Counted from the first letter of the stretch, positions 35,385 through 46,918 are shown. The stretch is 64,000 bases of DNA from Aaosphaeria pasadenensis (GCA_022813625.1 JAKLMB010000003.1:1674001-1738000); one strand, 5' to 3'. The notes: a model not told the origin generated them from the letters alone. Numbers and translations are program-made.

Positions 35385-35898
35385 ATCGTAGTTGTAGTGA
35401 GAAAAGTATCTATGTTCTTCTAACGTGGTGCGAAAGTACCAACCGGCTTAGATAGCGATCTTGAGAACGAGGCCAAACCACATTCTTGGAAGTACGAATT
35501 CCACCTAATTACCGTCTCTTGTCTTAATTTAGCTACAATTTAGCATAGAAGTCATTATTGTCTTCGATCTAAAGTTCCACGTTGTGGTGTTCTTTGGGAG
35601 ATGAGCACCTCGGATGCATCCCCATCGGCCCGCTCAAAGGGAAAGCGTTCAGTCCAGGGATCCTTCCGGCGAGCGAACCTCATCTGGAAGCGAAGCCGAT
35701 CTCCCCAAGGTCCTTCTAGATCGAGATGACCGACTATTACTAGCTTCCTCTAATATTGATGAACATGACGAGCGCAGCTGATGGAGAAAGTTGCGGGGTT
35801 GGGTGGAGCATGGACCGGGCATCGGGACATTGAAAATCCCCTCAGAATCCTCCTCCACATTCTTCAGTGGCACGACTTTGCCATTGCACTCCTAGCTC
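35385..35898. other. shared promoter region, DUF2264 / Zn2Cys6 factor
   Basis: 514 bp between divergent starts, without a coding region. This is the promoter most directly open to control by the cluster regulator. Confidence 0.5.
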
Positions 35899-38673
35899 AT
35901 GTCGTCCTCTTGGACGAACTTCTCCGTGCGCCCTCATGATGACGGGCCTCAGATCATCAGCGAAGATGTTCCTGCGTGCGCATCCTGTCGGAGAAGGAAG
36001 CTCCGCTGCAGCAGAGAGACCCCCATGTGCTCTCATTGTGAGAGACTTGGTATGTCGCTATCATGGCCGTTAGCCTCCTCGGCCTACCTTTCTAACTAAC
36101 CACACTCGATAGCGATAAGTTGTGTTTACGAGGCAAAACAAAAGCCTGGGCTGAAACTCGGCGCTGTGGAGGCCTTGTCCCGTCGTGTTGGTTTGTATTC
36201 TAATCTCAAGCAACTTGGCTTGTCGTTGATCGTGATGCAGCTTTGCTAGAGCAAATATTATTAGACGAGGACGGAAATATCAAGCCTCAATACGATGATG
36301 CAAAAGAGGTCGAAACACAGTCGCCAGGCCCTGAGGCGCAATACGAAGGAATAAATACTTCTGGTCCCACGATAACTTCAGAGTCGATTACTCCCCCAAT
36401 ATACCCCCAAACCCCTCAAGATGGGCCCCCACAAAATCGTTCTGCAGACACTGCCGCCAACCCGCGCAAACGTAAGCTGGACCGACCTATTCAAGCGGTT
36501 GATTTGTTCGACTTGCGCTTGACAGATATCGCTGATTATCTGCCCGCGCAACCACTCATCTTAAGGATAGTCGATTACTTTTGCATCTCCTTCCATCACT
36601 GGATTCCATACTTGCATAAAGCACGCTTACGCAAAGCTGTCATTGAGAACACACGAAATCCTGAATTTGAACTCGTCCTGCATGCTTTGGTTGCAGCAAC
36701 ATTGCGCCATCTAGACCACAAGGATACTTTCTTAGATGATGATCAGGTACTGTACCAGACTAAGATCTCGAAATTCATAGTCGAAACTTTTGCGATCAAG
36801 GAAGTATCATTAGGTAGCTTGCAAGCTCTGATTTTAATTGTGTTTGATTATGTGAGTCTGGATGTCAAATACGATAGCTACCTCTGCTTACTAGACATAG
36901 CTCAACTCGGGTCAGCAGACTAAAGCATGGCCTCTTATCGGGTCACTTACAAGAACGGTCGTCTACCTGCAACTTACACTGGAGCCTTCAGCTTCCCATT
37001 CTAGGGCTTTGATGAGCCCGTTGCGGTTGATTCAATCGACAACAGATTGGACCGAGCTTGAAGAGCGGCGTAGGCTATTCTGGGTCATTTTCTTGCTTGA
37101 CCGGTAGGTTCAATATCGAAGTGTAGATGCTCAGTGCTCATGGCTGGTTTAGATGCTGTTCGGTTTCCACAGGTTGGAATACTAGCCTCACCTCAGAAGA
37201 CGTGCATCGAAGACTGCCTGCCGATGGAGGTTATTTCACTCGCGAAGAGCCCGTCACAACTCCCTATTTTGGGATCTGGAATAAGGCTGCCGCACGCATC
37301 GGTCGATCCCTCGCCCATGTGCCCGCACAATACAACGACGATGATCCAGCAAATGATCAAGTGCAAGGGTGTAGCCCGGGCTCCGTGAACAGTTTGATTG
37401 ATTCTTCGAAACTCGGCGCCTTTGCATATTGTATCGAAGCTACAGAATCCTTGAGCCAAGTGACTACATTCTTCCTTCAACAGCCAATCAATTGGAGAGA
37501 CAAGGATCATGCGATCAACTGGCTAACGCGTTTCAAAGAGTTGGATCTTCGTCTAGTACAGTACGACTTACTATTCTTTTCTGTTGTTGGCACCGTTAAC
37601 ATTCACATAGGTGGAAGCTATTCCTACCTCCTCGTTGGAAAGATTCCGATATTTCACCAGATGTGCAAACACCCAACATGGACCCGAACCTCACGATTGC
37701 TCACATAACACACAACACATCGATGATATTCCTGCACCATCCAATCGCATACCCAACTTCAGGTTGGAATGACATTGTTGCTCTACCGAAAGACTGTTCA
37801 GCACAAACTTGCGAGCATGCGGCTATAGAGACCGCGAACATTGTCGATAAGTTTCTTACATATCAACCGATATTTGTGAATGTACACTTTGCCTTTTGTA
37901 CTTTCGTGGCTGCAAAGGCCCTTCTATATCAGCACCAAGCTAGTGGTGCGCCTCTCCGACCCGAATTCGAAGTTCTTCTTCGTGGGCTTCGAGAAATGTC
38001 AGCACGATGGAGAGGTAGAGACGTGCATAACAAAGAACAGATCGATGAGAATGTGGACCAAGCTGGAGAATTTGCCATGCATCTCGATTATCTTTACGAT
38101 CGTGGCCACAACAACCCCCCGTTCCGATTCGACTTATACGACCATTCATGTCGAAAAGAAGACCACCCCTATTCTTCGCCAGTAGCTGAATGGACGCCGC
38201 AGCGCCAACCATCCATTACCAACGGCCACCTTTACAACGAAATTGGCAATGCAAATGGTGGCGCAACGTCGGTAAACAACCGGCGTGCCCCTAGCATAAA
38301 CGCCATTGTCTACAATGCACCCCATAATACCCATTCCCAAACTTCTACAAATTTCCAACAGCCACAACAACAATCGTCACCCAATCTAACAGCTCCCTAC
38401 ATTGGCTCTAGACCACCGACTGAATTCATGCCAGTAAATCAGGCAGTCTACCCCAGCCATTTCCAGAATATGCCCACTACACCATCAGTCCCCGGCAATG
38501 TATCGACACCTACAATGAATCAGACCACAAATGGGAAAGGTACAGGACAAGATGATAGCCTGCTGAGTCTTTCTGACGCATTGATGGACTCGCAATTTTT
38601 GGATCTGGACAGGGTGATAACATTCGAAGATACGAACTTCTATGTCCCAGTCGATGGGTTCAAATGGTCGTGA
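35899..38673 (+). CDS. Zn2Cys6 transcription factor with fungal_trans domain, probable cluster regulator
   Basis: Six exons, 35899-36049, 36113-36190, 36241-36851, 36901-37103, 37153-37560 and 37611-38673, give 837 aa. Zinc cysteines are C27, C30, C37, C44, C47 and C54. The fungal-specific regulatory domain spans about 160-600, with AWPLIGSLTRTVVYLQL, RRLFWVIFLLDRCCSVSTGWNTSLTSEDV and LVQWKLFLPPRWKDSDISP. The last two blocks are rebuilt only with the chosen splice sites (acceptor at 37152, donor at 37561). The C-terminus is Asn/Gln/Pro-rich, as in activation domains. Position next to DUF2264 and GH88 suggests it controls these genes. Confidence 0.88.
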
Positions 38674-39202
38674 GCTTTTAAGCGATGCAGGGTCCTGTAT
38701 GAGTACAAGGTTGAGGTTCGAGACCGCTTCGTATAAAAAACTATCTTCATTTCTAGCGTACAAAATACGATGGTTGCTCTCAACCAGGCCTCACTAATAT
38801 ACTGTGCCTACCCGGCGCTGCATAATCTCTTTGCAGTTTTTCCATAGTTGCATCTACAAGATTGCTCAGGAGGTGCATTCCTCATCAACTCGAAACGGCC
38901 ACAATGTTTTTGGAAGCATTTACCACCATCTATTGTATGATCGCCAACGAATAAGTTCACTGTCTCATCTATTATTTATACGATAATTTTCCTTTGTACT
39001 TCCAATCAGATGGACGACTGAGGGTAAAATTGTCAGGAGCACACACAAAAGATTTTGATATAAGGAACAATTATATTCAGAAGGGTAATCGCAACCTAGC
39101 GGATATCAAACAACACTGTGCAACTAAACCATGCCTATGCATACAACCTGCCTACCGCTTTTGAACCACGAGACAAAAGAACAACGTGAAACAATATCTA
39201 GA
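38674..39202. other. convergent intergenic stretch
   Basis: About 530 bp between the regulator's stop and the stop of the repeat-peptide gene. It holds two 3' ends and no gene. Confidence 0.5.
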
Positions 39203-39840
39203 CTACTGCTTGCCCCAAGTGATCTCGGTCGATGGCTTGCCGAGCTCAATCTTGTCCTTTGGCTGGTCCCTCTTTCCCCAGGTAATCTCAGTCGACGGCT
39301 TGCCGAGTTCGATCTTATCCTTGGGCTGATCCCTCTTTCCCCAGGTGATCTCTGTTGATGGCTTGCCTAGCTCGATCTTGTCCTTGGGTTGATCGCGTTT
39401 TCCCCAGGTGACGACAGTCTTGGGCTTACCGAGGTAGAAGGTGTCCTTGGGCTTCTGGTCGCGACCCCAGATGATCTCAGTGGATGGGGGAGTGATGGAG
39501 ATGTCGTCGTCGCCCGAGACCTCTTCACGCTTGCCCCAGGTGATCTCGGTGGATGGCTTGCCGAGTTCGATCTTGTCTCCGGTTTGGTCTCGCTTTCCCC
39601 AGGTAATCTCGGTTGATGGCTTTCCAAGTTCAATCTTGTCTGCTGGCTGATCTCGCTTGCCCCAGGTAATTTCAGTAGAAGGCTTGCCGAGTTCAATTTT
39701 GTCTCCGGGTTGGTCTCGCTTGCCCCAGGTGATCTCAGTTGAAGGTTTGCCGAGCTCGATCTTATCTTTGCTGTCACGGCCCCAGATGATCTCTGTGGAT
39801 GGGGGAGTGATGGAAATGTCGTCGCCAGTGGCGGCTTCCT
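39203..39840 (-). repeat. 63-bp tandem coding repeats
   Basis: The 21-codon units form a tandem array interrupted by two longer variant units. Neighbouring units that encode the same peptide differ at about 11 of 63 bases, all silent in the pair compared (units just before the last), so the array is old or selected rather than freshly copied. Confidence 0.85.
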
Positions 39841-40052
39841 CCCTCTTGCTCCAGGTAGTCTCTGAAGACGGCTTTCCGATACCAATGATGTTTGGCAAGT
39901 CCTACGCGTCGTCAGCATACATCGATCATCTGTGGCCCTGGGATGCACGATGCATAGTTGACAGTACGTACCTGTGTGCCAGCAATCGGGCGTGCATTCA
40001 CACTAGCGAGCAGAGCACTGGCGGCTAGCGCCGATACCAGTCGGTATTGCAT
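39203..40052 (-). CDS. secreted Kex2-processed repeat peptide precursor (KEP/RiPP-like)
   Basis: Exons 40052-39972 and 39901-39203 give 259 aa. Residues 1-20 are a signal peptide (MQYRLVSALAASALLASVNA). The rest is peptide units separated by Lys-Arg: seven carry exactly GKPSTEITWG, two are variants (GKPSSETTWS, GKPKTVVTWG) and two inserted units carry PPSTEIIWG. Most units are 21 residues, from DQ.. to WGKR; the last ends WGKQ at the stop. There are eight Lys-Arg sites, so Kex2-type cleavage could release about eight or nine short acidic/Trp peptides. No cysteines occur. Pheromone, ustiloxin-like (dikaritin) and other fungal repeat precursors share this design, but no tailoring enzyme (for example DUF3328) or pheromone core was seen nearby. 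Confidence 0.85.
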
Positions 40053-42978
40053 AGTGACTTTGATTTATTTCTTAATAGAAGAAGTGGGTACGTTTGTTGT
40101 TTACGGAATGCGGAGAGCGAGGCGAGGTCTTGTATTATAGAAGTTAAACAAGTGTCAGATCAGGATATCAGACTTCCTGCTAAGAGACGGCTGCTGCCTT
40201 CATATACTTGGTTATGCTAAATGCCACGGTCGCCACCTCGTACTAAAATGACCAAAGATATGCTGACCTGTGCTATCTGGTGTGGTGCTGAGGTATCCAG
40301 ACCCCCGTATTGCCAATCTGGATAAAGCATATTGCAGTCTCCGTCATAGCGCTGCCACTTTGCGACACTGGCTGGCCACTTTCCGCGAGACTTCATATCG
40401 AGTGGTGTGCCACACAAGTTAGCGATACGGCGGCACCGACCCTGGGTGATCCGCTTCGCATACACCTTTCGGCTTGGAGAGGAAGAGTGATGGATGCTGG
40501 AGTGCTTCAATTGGACTCGACTGCAAGACCAAGATGGACGTATGCATGGAACATGCAAGAGAGTGGCTCGCCCAGCTTCTTTCTGATAGGCGACTGCCGG
40601 ATATTTGGTCCAGAATGTTACCAGGGCCGTAGATCATAATCATTGCGTTACCGAACGTTGTTGGGACGAAATTATATCTGGCTAGTCGAAGCAAGGTTCA
40701 ATGTGAATCGTTTGTGGGGAGCGCATGATGGACGCCGCATAATGTGTCGATAGAACACATGCAGCACCGTTGACGGTTAGCAGCTGTTCGTGTAAAACTT
40801 TGTGCGATACGAGAGCCGAGCTCATCACTCTCGGTGGAAACAAGGGTCAGAAATGGTATCTGAGTGTTTGCAAGGCCTAGACTAGTAGTGAAGGACGGCA
40901 GTCTTTGTTGCGTGTTGAAAATACAGACTGCATGCTAGAAGAACACGATAGCGATTGTATACTCTGGCCAATGAATAAATGTCCGTACAATCAATTTTGA
41001 GCGCGAATACCAATCAAGCGGAAGGTAGGATCTACTCAGGCTTTCTGTGTTATTTTCGGCATCAAAATCTCCTCCAAAATAGTTCGCGTACGAGTGAAAT
41101 ATTTACCCATGCATATCGAGCACAGAGCATGGTCCATGTACTAGAACATGAGGCATTGAGCCGACGGTAGTGCAAAATATTTGTGAATGACCAAAGGCTA
41201 ATTTTAGGGAACTGGCAGCCGACCTATCCATAAGTCAGAAGAATACAAGTTTGGAGCACGCACCTAATCGAAGAGCCCATTGCAAAGAACGAGGTTGTGA
41301 CGCAGTGTGGCAGCCCAACTGAGCAGACATGAATTTGAGAGTGAACCTGCCCAACTTCATTGCAAGTACATCGCACCTCAGCTTGCGGGTCGATAGTCAA
41401 GCACCCCGGGGAAGAGAGAGCGGGTTGGTTTGGTTCTTTCGATTGAAGAAGTAATGTTCATAAATTGGGATGCATGCGGCTAATATATATAAATGGCGGC
41501 GTGATCTTGGCGGTGGGATTGGTCACCCAAAGCGTGCCAAATTCGAACACCAAACGAGATAATAATATCAAGGGTCTTCTTATCGCAAATTTCCCCGGGC
41601 AAAAGGCATCTGGTGGTGTTAACAAGGAAGGTTCCCAACTGCACGTGATTGACCCGTCTGCTTGTTGTCACGCCTTTGTGGTGGTCCTCAACAAGACAAT
41701 TTCTTCAAGTGTTGGTCGATACCCATTTGAGGGGTTCTATAGATGAATGAAGATCATTCCATGGGGCACATCCGTCAAAAGCTTGCTAGGATGGCCCTGC
41801 ACACTTCAGTGCCTTCTTTGTGATGTTTGGTGATGCTGGTGAGTATCTGATAACAAACGCATCATACTACCGACAGCCATCCTACCTTACTGTGAGCGAT
41901 CATAGCACCAAGGGTGGCCATACATGCTTGATCGATTTGCCTTCTCGGAGATACTATCACGTCGTGGGGGTCTTCAGCTTGGTCCCGCAAAAGCCATCAC
42001 ATGGATATGCCTTGGTCGCTGTTCAGAGGTCTTTCCAAGAAGATCTGAACACTTCGCTTGTACCTAGTCTACGGTCGACCAAGTTTCCAGTGATGTCTCC
42101 GATGTCTCGTCCCAAACACTAGAGTGAACAATGGTGTTGTCATAAGCGTGGCGGTGGGCCTGCAGCCAATCTACAAGGTCGAAACTAGGATTTTTGGATT
42201 CCCAACGTCATCGCATGCAAGCTTCCTCCTCTCAGCTCTCAGTGTGCAAGCCGTCAGAGCGATACAATGTGGAACCATTGCATGGTGGCGGTAAGCTGAA
42301 AGGATAGCTGATGATTACCAGACTGACACTGTTGAGGTCATGTGTAGAGTTTCGTATCCAGACAGGACATGAGAAGTCCTGCTGTTCAAGAAACTGACAT
42401 CGGTGGCTTGCTGAATGTGCAAACTGGAGCCGTTGGAAGGACTGCCGTTACCATAGCTAAATTGCTGTTGGTGGTCCAAGTGTCGTACGCCTCTCATCGG
42501 ACTACGATGACTTCCATTCATTTCTGAAGAATAGCTCTTATCTCCGAGAGGACTCTTCGAGAATCGAGTATGCATCACGTACTTATACACTAACGGACTT
42601 CAGTATAGGAGCATGTAGAGGCGCTTCATCGAGGCGTTTTAGATGTAATGAGCTTCAGATTGTAGGCATCTTTTATCAAAAGATTCAAAATACTGAGAAC
42701 AGGACGGACTGAAATATAACTACGATGAATTATGCCGTGCTGAAGAATGCGTCTCGACGCTGCTCTCCAGTGAATGTTGATTTAGCGTGTCTGCGGGGCG
42801 GCTCTGGAGCGCGCTAAGTCTCGGAAAAACAATACACCGCTCGACTTTCTGCTATGCGACATCACAAGCCCTACGGCGATTGCTATTGACTCCATCAAGC
42901 TTGACGAAGCTCCAGCTTTTACTTGCTCTCTTTGTCTAACTTACTCCGCCAACCTACCCACTTGCGGATTGCATCAAT
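40053..42978. other. 2.9-kb stretch without a supportable gene
   Basis: Frames here are short, lack recognised motifs and no multi-exon model held together. It contains the promoter of the repeat-peptide gene at its left end and the SmF promoter at its right end. A lost or unrecognised gene cannot be excluded. Confidence 0.45.
40132..40139 (-). promoter_or_regulatory. TATA-like element of the repeat-peptide gene
   Basis: TATAATAC on the minus strand lies about 80 bp upstream of the start codon at 40052. Position and sequence are acceptable for a TATA box but not proof. Confidence 0.35.
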
Positions 42979-43438
42979 ATGTCGGTTAGTTTGTGACGTT
43001 CATTTCGGTGTAAATATTTGCTAACTTGCAACAGGGAGTATCGCCATTTAACCCACGACCAATGCTCCAGGGCTTGTTAGTGAACTGCTTCCCGTTTTCT
43101 CTGGACTACCAATTGACGCAGACAGGGTCGATAAGGATATAATCGTGCGCTTGAAGTGGGGCGAGACTGAATACAAAGGCCGCCTCGTTTCCGTGGATCT
43201 GTACATGAACATTCAGCTATCCAACACAGAAGAGTTTGTCAACGGAGTGAGCTCGGGAACGTTGGGACAAGTCCTCATAAGGTAAGCAAGGAGTACTTTG
43301 CGGAACCCGCTTGCCACGGCTGTTTCTTGCGATCACAAAAATACTTATGAGATGGATAGATGCAATAACGTCTTGTGGATTGGTGCAGCAGACAAAGTCG
43401 AACCAAAAGCCACGCGCGATACCAGTATGACGGGTTGA
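42979..43438 (+). CDS. smf1: small nuclear ribonucleoprotein F (SmF)
   Basis: Four exons, 42979-42984, 43035-43075, 43126-43281 and 43360-43438, give 93 aa. The first exon codes only for Met-Ser. Sm1 motif (LVDKDIIVRLKWGETEYKGRLVSVDLYMNIQL) and Sm2 motif (VLIRCNNVLWIG) are complete. SmF is one of seven proteins in the ring around U1, U2, U4 and U5 snRNA in the nucleus. Its C-terminus is a few residues longer than the human form. Four exons in under 500 bp is typical of fungal Sm genes. It converges with the RTP1-like gene. Confidence 0.95.
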
Positions 43439-43693
43439 GAAATTCAATTTGGAACAAGCTTGAGCTTGAAAACAAGGGGCCAAAAAGCCGGAAACGAACT
43501 ATCCACCGAGTCGACGAATATGCATTCCCGGCAGAATAAACGGTTTCTAAAGATGGAGGATAGAGTTTAAGAGATTGTGACGGGCATCGCAATCAAACCG
43601 GCAGCCTGCTCTCGGATATGAGAGGAGCTTGGGTGGACGCCCTTTGAGTCTGCCAGGAAAATACCCGCGCCCTATAAAGCATAATGATTGTAA

Positions 43694-46600
43694 CTACTCA
43701 ATTTCCTGAACCAGCTTGCCCTTCTTGCCATGTTCTGTGGTAGACAAGGGCTCTATATCCAATCCCCTCAGTGTTCCATCAAGCCCAAGATTGTCCGTCA
43801 TTCTCAGTCCCTCATCTCTGATCTTGTAGATCTGTTTCATCCTCCAAGTCTCTATGTCCTCGAGAATGCTTTGGGCATGGGACCTAGCAAGCGGATCTGC
43901 GTCTTCATCTTTGACCCACGCAGCGACGTTCACTATTTGATCAATCTCTCGCATATCTAATGATGCCGAGGAAAGCTCTCCATTGTCACTTGAGACATCC
44001 ATTCCCTTTAGTGTGCCAACGATGACAAACAGTGCTGCTCGTCGCAGGATTGCCTTGGCATCTCCTCTTTCAACGACTAGGATCTGAAGCACCATCTGTA
44101 GGCCTGCAGCAAGCATAGCTTTGCTCATCATGTCCAGCCTTTGTTCTGCAAGTCTGGCAAAGAGGGACAAAGCGGAACTACGAATACGAATGTCTTCCTC
44201 GATGCCTGTGTCCTCCCACCCTTCGATAATTTTCAGTAGCGCGTCACGCTCAGGCTGATCAGCGTTCTCGCCATCGGGGTCTAGGAGGTTGGGGATTGGG
44301 CCGCCCCAGGCTTCCTCTCCCTCTTCTTGCATCCGTTTTTCTGCCTCTGCAAGTTCATTGCGTTTGGAGAGTGTCTGATGTCGTTGCCCACGCCTACTCG
44401 CAAGAGATAATGAGGCCTCGACGAGCATTTTGAGGCTTGAGTATCGAGTTTGTACATTCGCACTTGCGACCCAGTATGCATCTTCTCCGACAAATCGATG
44501 CAGTATCTCCCCGACACGAAGGCGGTAGTCGAGTGCTTGTTCGATCTCTTTGGTATCTTTCAGCCGCAATGATTGCTCACTAACATCAACAAACGCGTCG
44601 ACCAGAATCCGCAGAGTAGGGGTTGGTGCAACCACTGCAAGGTCTACAACCACTGGAATAGCTGCAGAATGCACGTATGACTCCGGGTCCGCGATTGAGG
44701 CCGAAAGGAGAGCATGTGTCGTTGCAGGTATGTCTATCAATTTGAATGAATTCGGATCAAGTATCAACTTGCGAAGCGTAGTTATAGCCCAAGTTCGATT
44801 GGGTGGCTCGGGGGATGTTAAATCTGTTAGGACTGTTTTCAGAGTATCTCTTTGTTCGTGGAGCAGATCTTCCTCGTCTTTTTCGCCTGCCACTGGGACC
44901 TGCGCCTTTTGAAGTACATGTAGAATGTTGGCTGATGCATTGCCGATCAATGGCTGGATGGGTAAATCGGGATGAGAATGAGAAAGGTACTGTAGTAAGG
45001 GAACGATACTAGTCAAAGTCTGTATCACAGCTTCTGAAGTCAAGTCCACTTCGCCTATGAGGTTGTTCAGAATACTGAGCGCGAATGACGTCAAATCCTC
45101 TGTGTCGTTGTTCGTAATCGTGTCATTATTTTTGACACCTCCTGAAACGATACCCCTCAAACTCGCTCTACTTAGCTTTCCTGCATTCTTTATTTCTCTT
45201 GTTCTCGTTTTGTGTTCTTCTACATAGCCGCTGATCAACTGGCTCATGAATTCGAGGATGTGCTGTGGCTGTCGAGCAAGCTGATCTTGGAACTTGGTCG
45301 CAAGCGCTTCCGATAGCTTTGCTTCTGCAAGTGCTGCGAGTGGATTTGATAGATCATCAGTGATAAGTTTGCTATTATCCGTGTTTTTCCCTGTTGATAA
45401 CCAGCGTTGGGTGGTTTGTAGGAAAATAAAAGCGATAGCCTCGTCTTCGGTTTTTGCTTCCGCTAGTAAGTCAATGAAGAGCTTTATACGCTCGTCCAAA
45501 GCTCCAATCTGGGCCAATATTGTGTTCATGGACCCCAGAGTATCATCATCCTGTCGTCGTTGACGGATCTCGACACCACCTTCAGCGCCTGGTCCATACG
45601 ACCACGCTGAACTCCCGTCCCAGAACAAATTCTGGGCAACTTGGTCTACTCTTTTGGGATCGCAGGCGGCGGAAAGGTAATGTACGAGTACTTTGCGAGA
45701 TAGAGTACTCCACTCGGTATTGAGGGACACTCGGGATTTGGCATACGCCATTAGACCCCAGAGCGGAAGGATCAAGGGACTGACCAAGCGTTTGATAAGA
45801 CCCGAGTGATTAGAAGAAGTTATAATGACAGAAAGTCGCCGCAATGCAAGCTTCAGGGATACATCATCTACGAAAATACGATCAGATGTGCTCTTTCTTA
45901 AGGTACCTTTCGTGGCAATAGGTGGGCTGAGAGTCTCCAGTAGAGGTCGCACAAATAAAGACCATCCAATGGTGCCGGGAGCACCGGTAGATTTTCGATT
46001 CAAAATTCCCCCGGAAACAATCTGACCGGCAGCTCTACTGAGTTCGATGCCTTCTTTGCCATCGATAAGTGCCCAGAGCTGAGGGGCTAGTTGGGTGAAC
46101 CAATCGTCAACGTTCATACCACTTGGTGCGGCTGACAACAGTCTTGAAACATGTGTGATTGCCTCGAGAGGAATAGGAATTTGTGAGGGTTCGGAGGATG
46201 CACCTTCAGGAAGTTTCGCATTCTTGGAGAGGTAGGATAAAGACAGGAATTCAACAGTATGGCGCACTCCGTGGGCTCTTAAAGGGATCAAGGCTAGCTC
46301 TTTCGCGAGCGGTTGTCGTAGCCATGGTGGGATCTCCTGCCCAAGAAATGATGTAAGAATAGGCAAAAGCCTTGATGTTGAGGTTGAGGCCAAAAGTGAC
46401 CGGAACGATGGTTCATATGTAGCATGGAATGAACTTTTGGTCCGTGGAGATAATGCTAGCTCGGCAAGAGCGGATAGGACATCTGGAAGTATGCGTTGAG
46501 AAAGTAGAGGTTGGATGCCAGATCCATCTTGATTGAGAATGGGTAGAAGTTTAGTGATCACTTGATCAAGGTATCCGTCGTCATGGGAGGGTGATGTTGA

Positions 46601-46918
46601 GATGACATCCTTTAAAACAGAACGAGGACGTTGACCAAACGCCACATCTGGAGAGAGGAAGGGCAGTAATCCGAGTGTTGTAATGATGTCCAGAAGTCCA
46701 TACACAACCCCGAATAAGGATCCATCGTAAGGGGCATCAGGTTCCTGTGCTTGCTCAGCGGTATTGATGACTTGTAGGTGGAACAGTGCCTGGTTAACGA
46801 GGGATTGTGGATCCGATACGTTCGTTGTGCTGCTCGAAGATGGTTTGCTTGATGTTCTCTCTAGATAGGGCTCTATAAATTCAGCGGCCGCGTCTACAGC
46901 CTTTTCTACAGTTGCCAT
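43694..46918 (-). CDS. RTP1: RTP1/TANGO6-like protein, RNA polymerase II nuclear import
   Basis: Single exon. The start MATVEKAVDAAAEF at 46918 gives 1074 aa; an in-frame ATG 30 bp upstream is possible. The protein is a chain of HEAT-like helices. The C-terminal blocks IRIRSSALSLFARLAEQ, ILVVERGDAKAILRRAALFVIVGTL and REIDQIVNVAAWVKDEDADPLARSHAQSILED match the RTP1 C-terminal domains. In yeast Rtp1 helps assemble and import RNA polymerase II subunits; TANGO6 is the animal relative. Length and order fit the family. It runs into the SmF gene with a 255-bp gap. Confidence 0.85.
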   Translation of the reverse strand: MATVEKAVDAAAEFIEPYLERTSSKPSSSSTTNVSDPQSLVNQALFHLQVINTAEQAQEPDAPYDGSLFGVVYGLLDIITTLGLLPFLSPDVAFGQRPRSVLKDVISTSPSHDDGYLDQVITKLLPILNQDGSGIQPLLSQRILPDVLSALAELALSPRTKSSFHATYEPSFRSLLASTSTSRLLPILTSFLGQEIPPWLRQPLAKELALIPLRAHGVRHTVEFLSLSYLSKNAKLPEGASSEPSQIPIPLEAITHVSRLLSAAPSGMNVDDWFTQLAPQLWALIDGKEGIELSRAAGQIVSGGILNRKSTGAPGTIGWSLFVRPLLETLSPPIATKGTLRKSTSDRIFVDDVSLKLALRRLSVIITSSNHSGLIKRLVSPLILPLWGLMAYAKSRVSLNTEWSTLSRKVLVHYLSAACDPKRVDQVAQNLFWDGSSAWSYGPGAEGGVEIRQRRQDDDTLGSMNTILAQIGALDERIKLFIDLLAEAKTEDEAIAFIFLQTTQRWLSTGKNTDNSKLITDDLSNPLAALAEAKLSEALATKFQDQLARQPQHILEFMSQLISGYVEEHKTRTREIKNAGKLSRASLRGIVSGGVKNNDTITNNDTEDLTSFALSILNNLIGEVDLTSEAVIQTLTSIVPLLQYLSHSHPDLPIQPLIGNASANILHVLQKAQVPVAGEKDEEDLLHEQRDTLKTVLTDLTSPEPPNRTWAITTLRKLILDPNSFKLIDIPATTHALLSASIADPESYVHSAAIPVVVDLAVVAPTPTLRILVDAFVDVSEQSLRLKDTKEIEQALDYRLRVGEILHRFVGEDAYWVASANVQTRYSSLKMLVEASLSLASRRGQRHQTLSKRNELAEAEKRMQEEGEEAWGGPIPNLLDPDGENADQPERDALLKIIEGWEDTGIEEDIRIRSSALSLFARLAEQRLDMMSKAMLAAGLQMVLQILVVERGDAKAILRRAALFVIVGTLKGMDVSSDNGELSSASLDMREIDQIVNVAAWVKDEDADPLARSHAQSILEDIETWRMKQIYKIRDEGLRMTDNLGLDGTLRGLDIEPLSTTEHGKKGKLVQEIE

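Noticed and set aside
39203..39840. CRISPR array
   Set aside because: The regular repeats are coding, adjacent without unique spacers, and the organism is a fungus.
39367..40028. Open frames on both strands in other frames of the peptide-repeat gene
   Set aside because: Tandem DNA repeats give long open frames in several phases; only the frame with signal peptide, intron and Lys-Arg sites makes sense.
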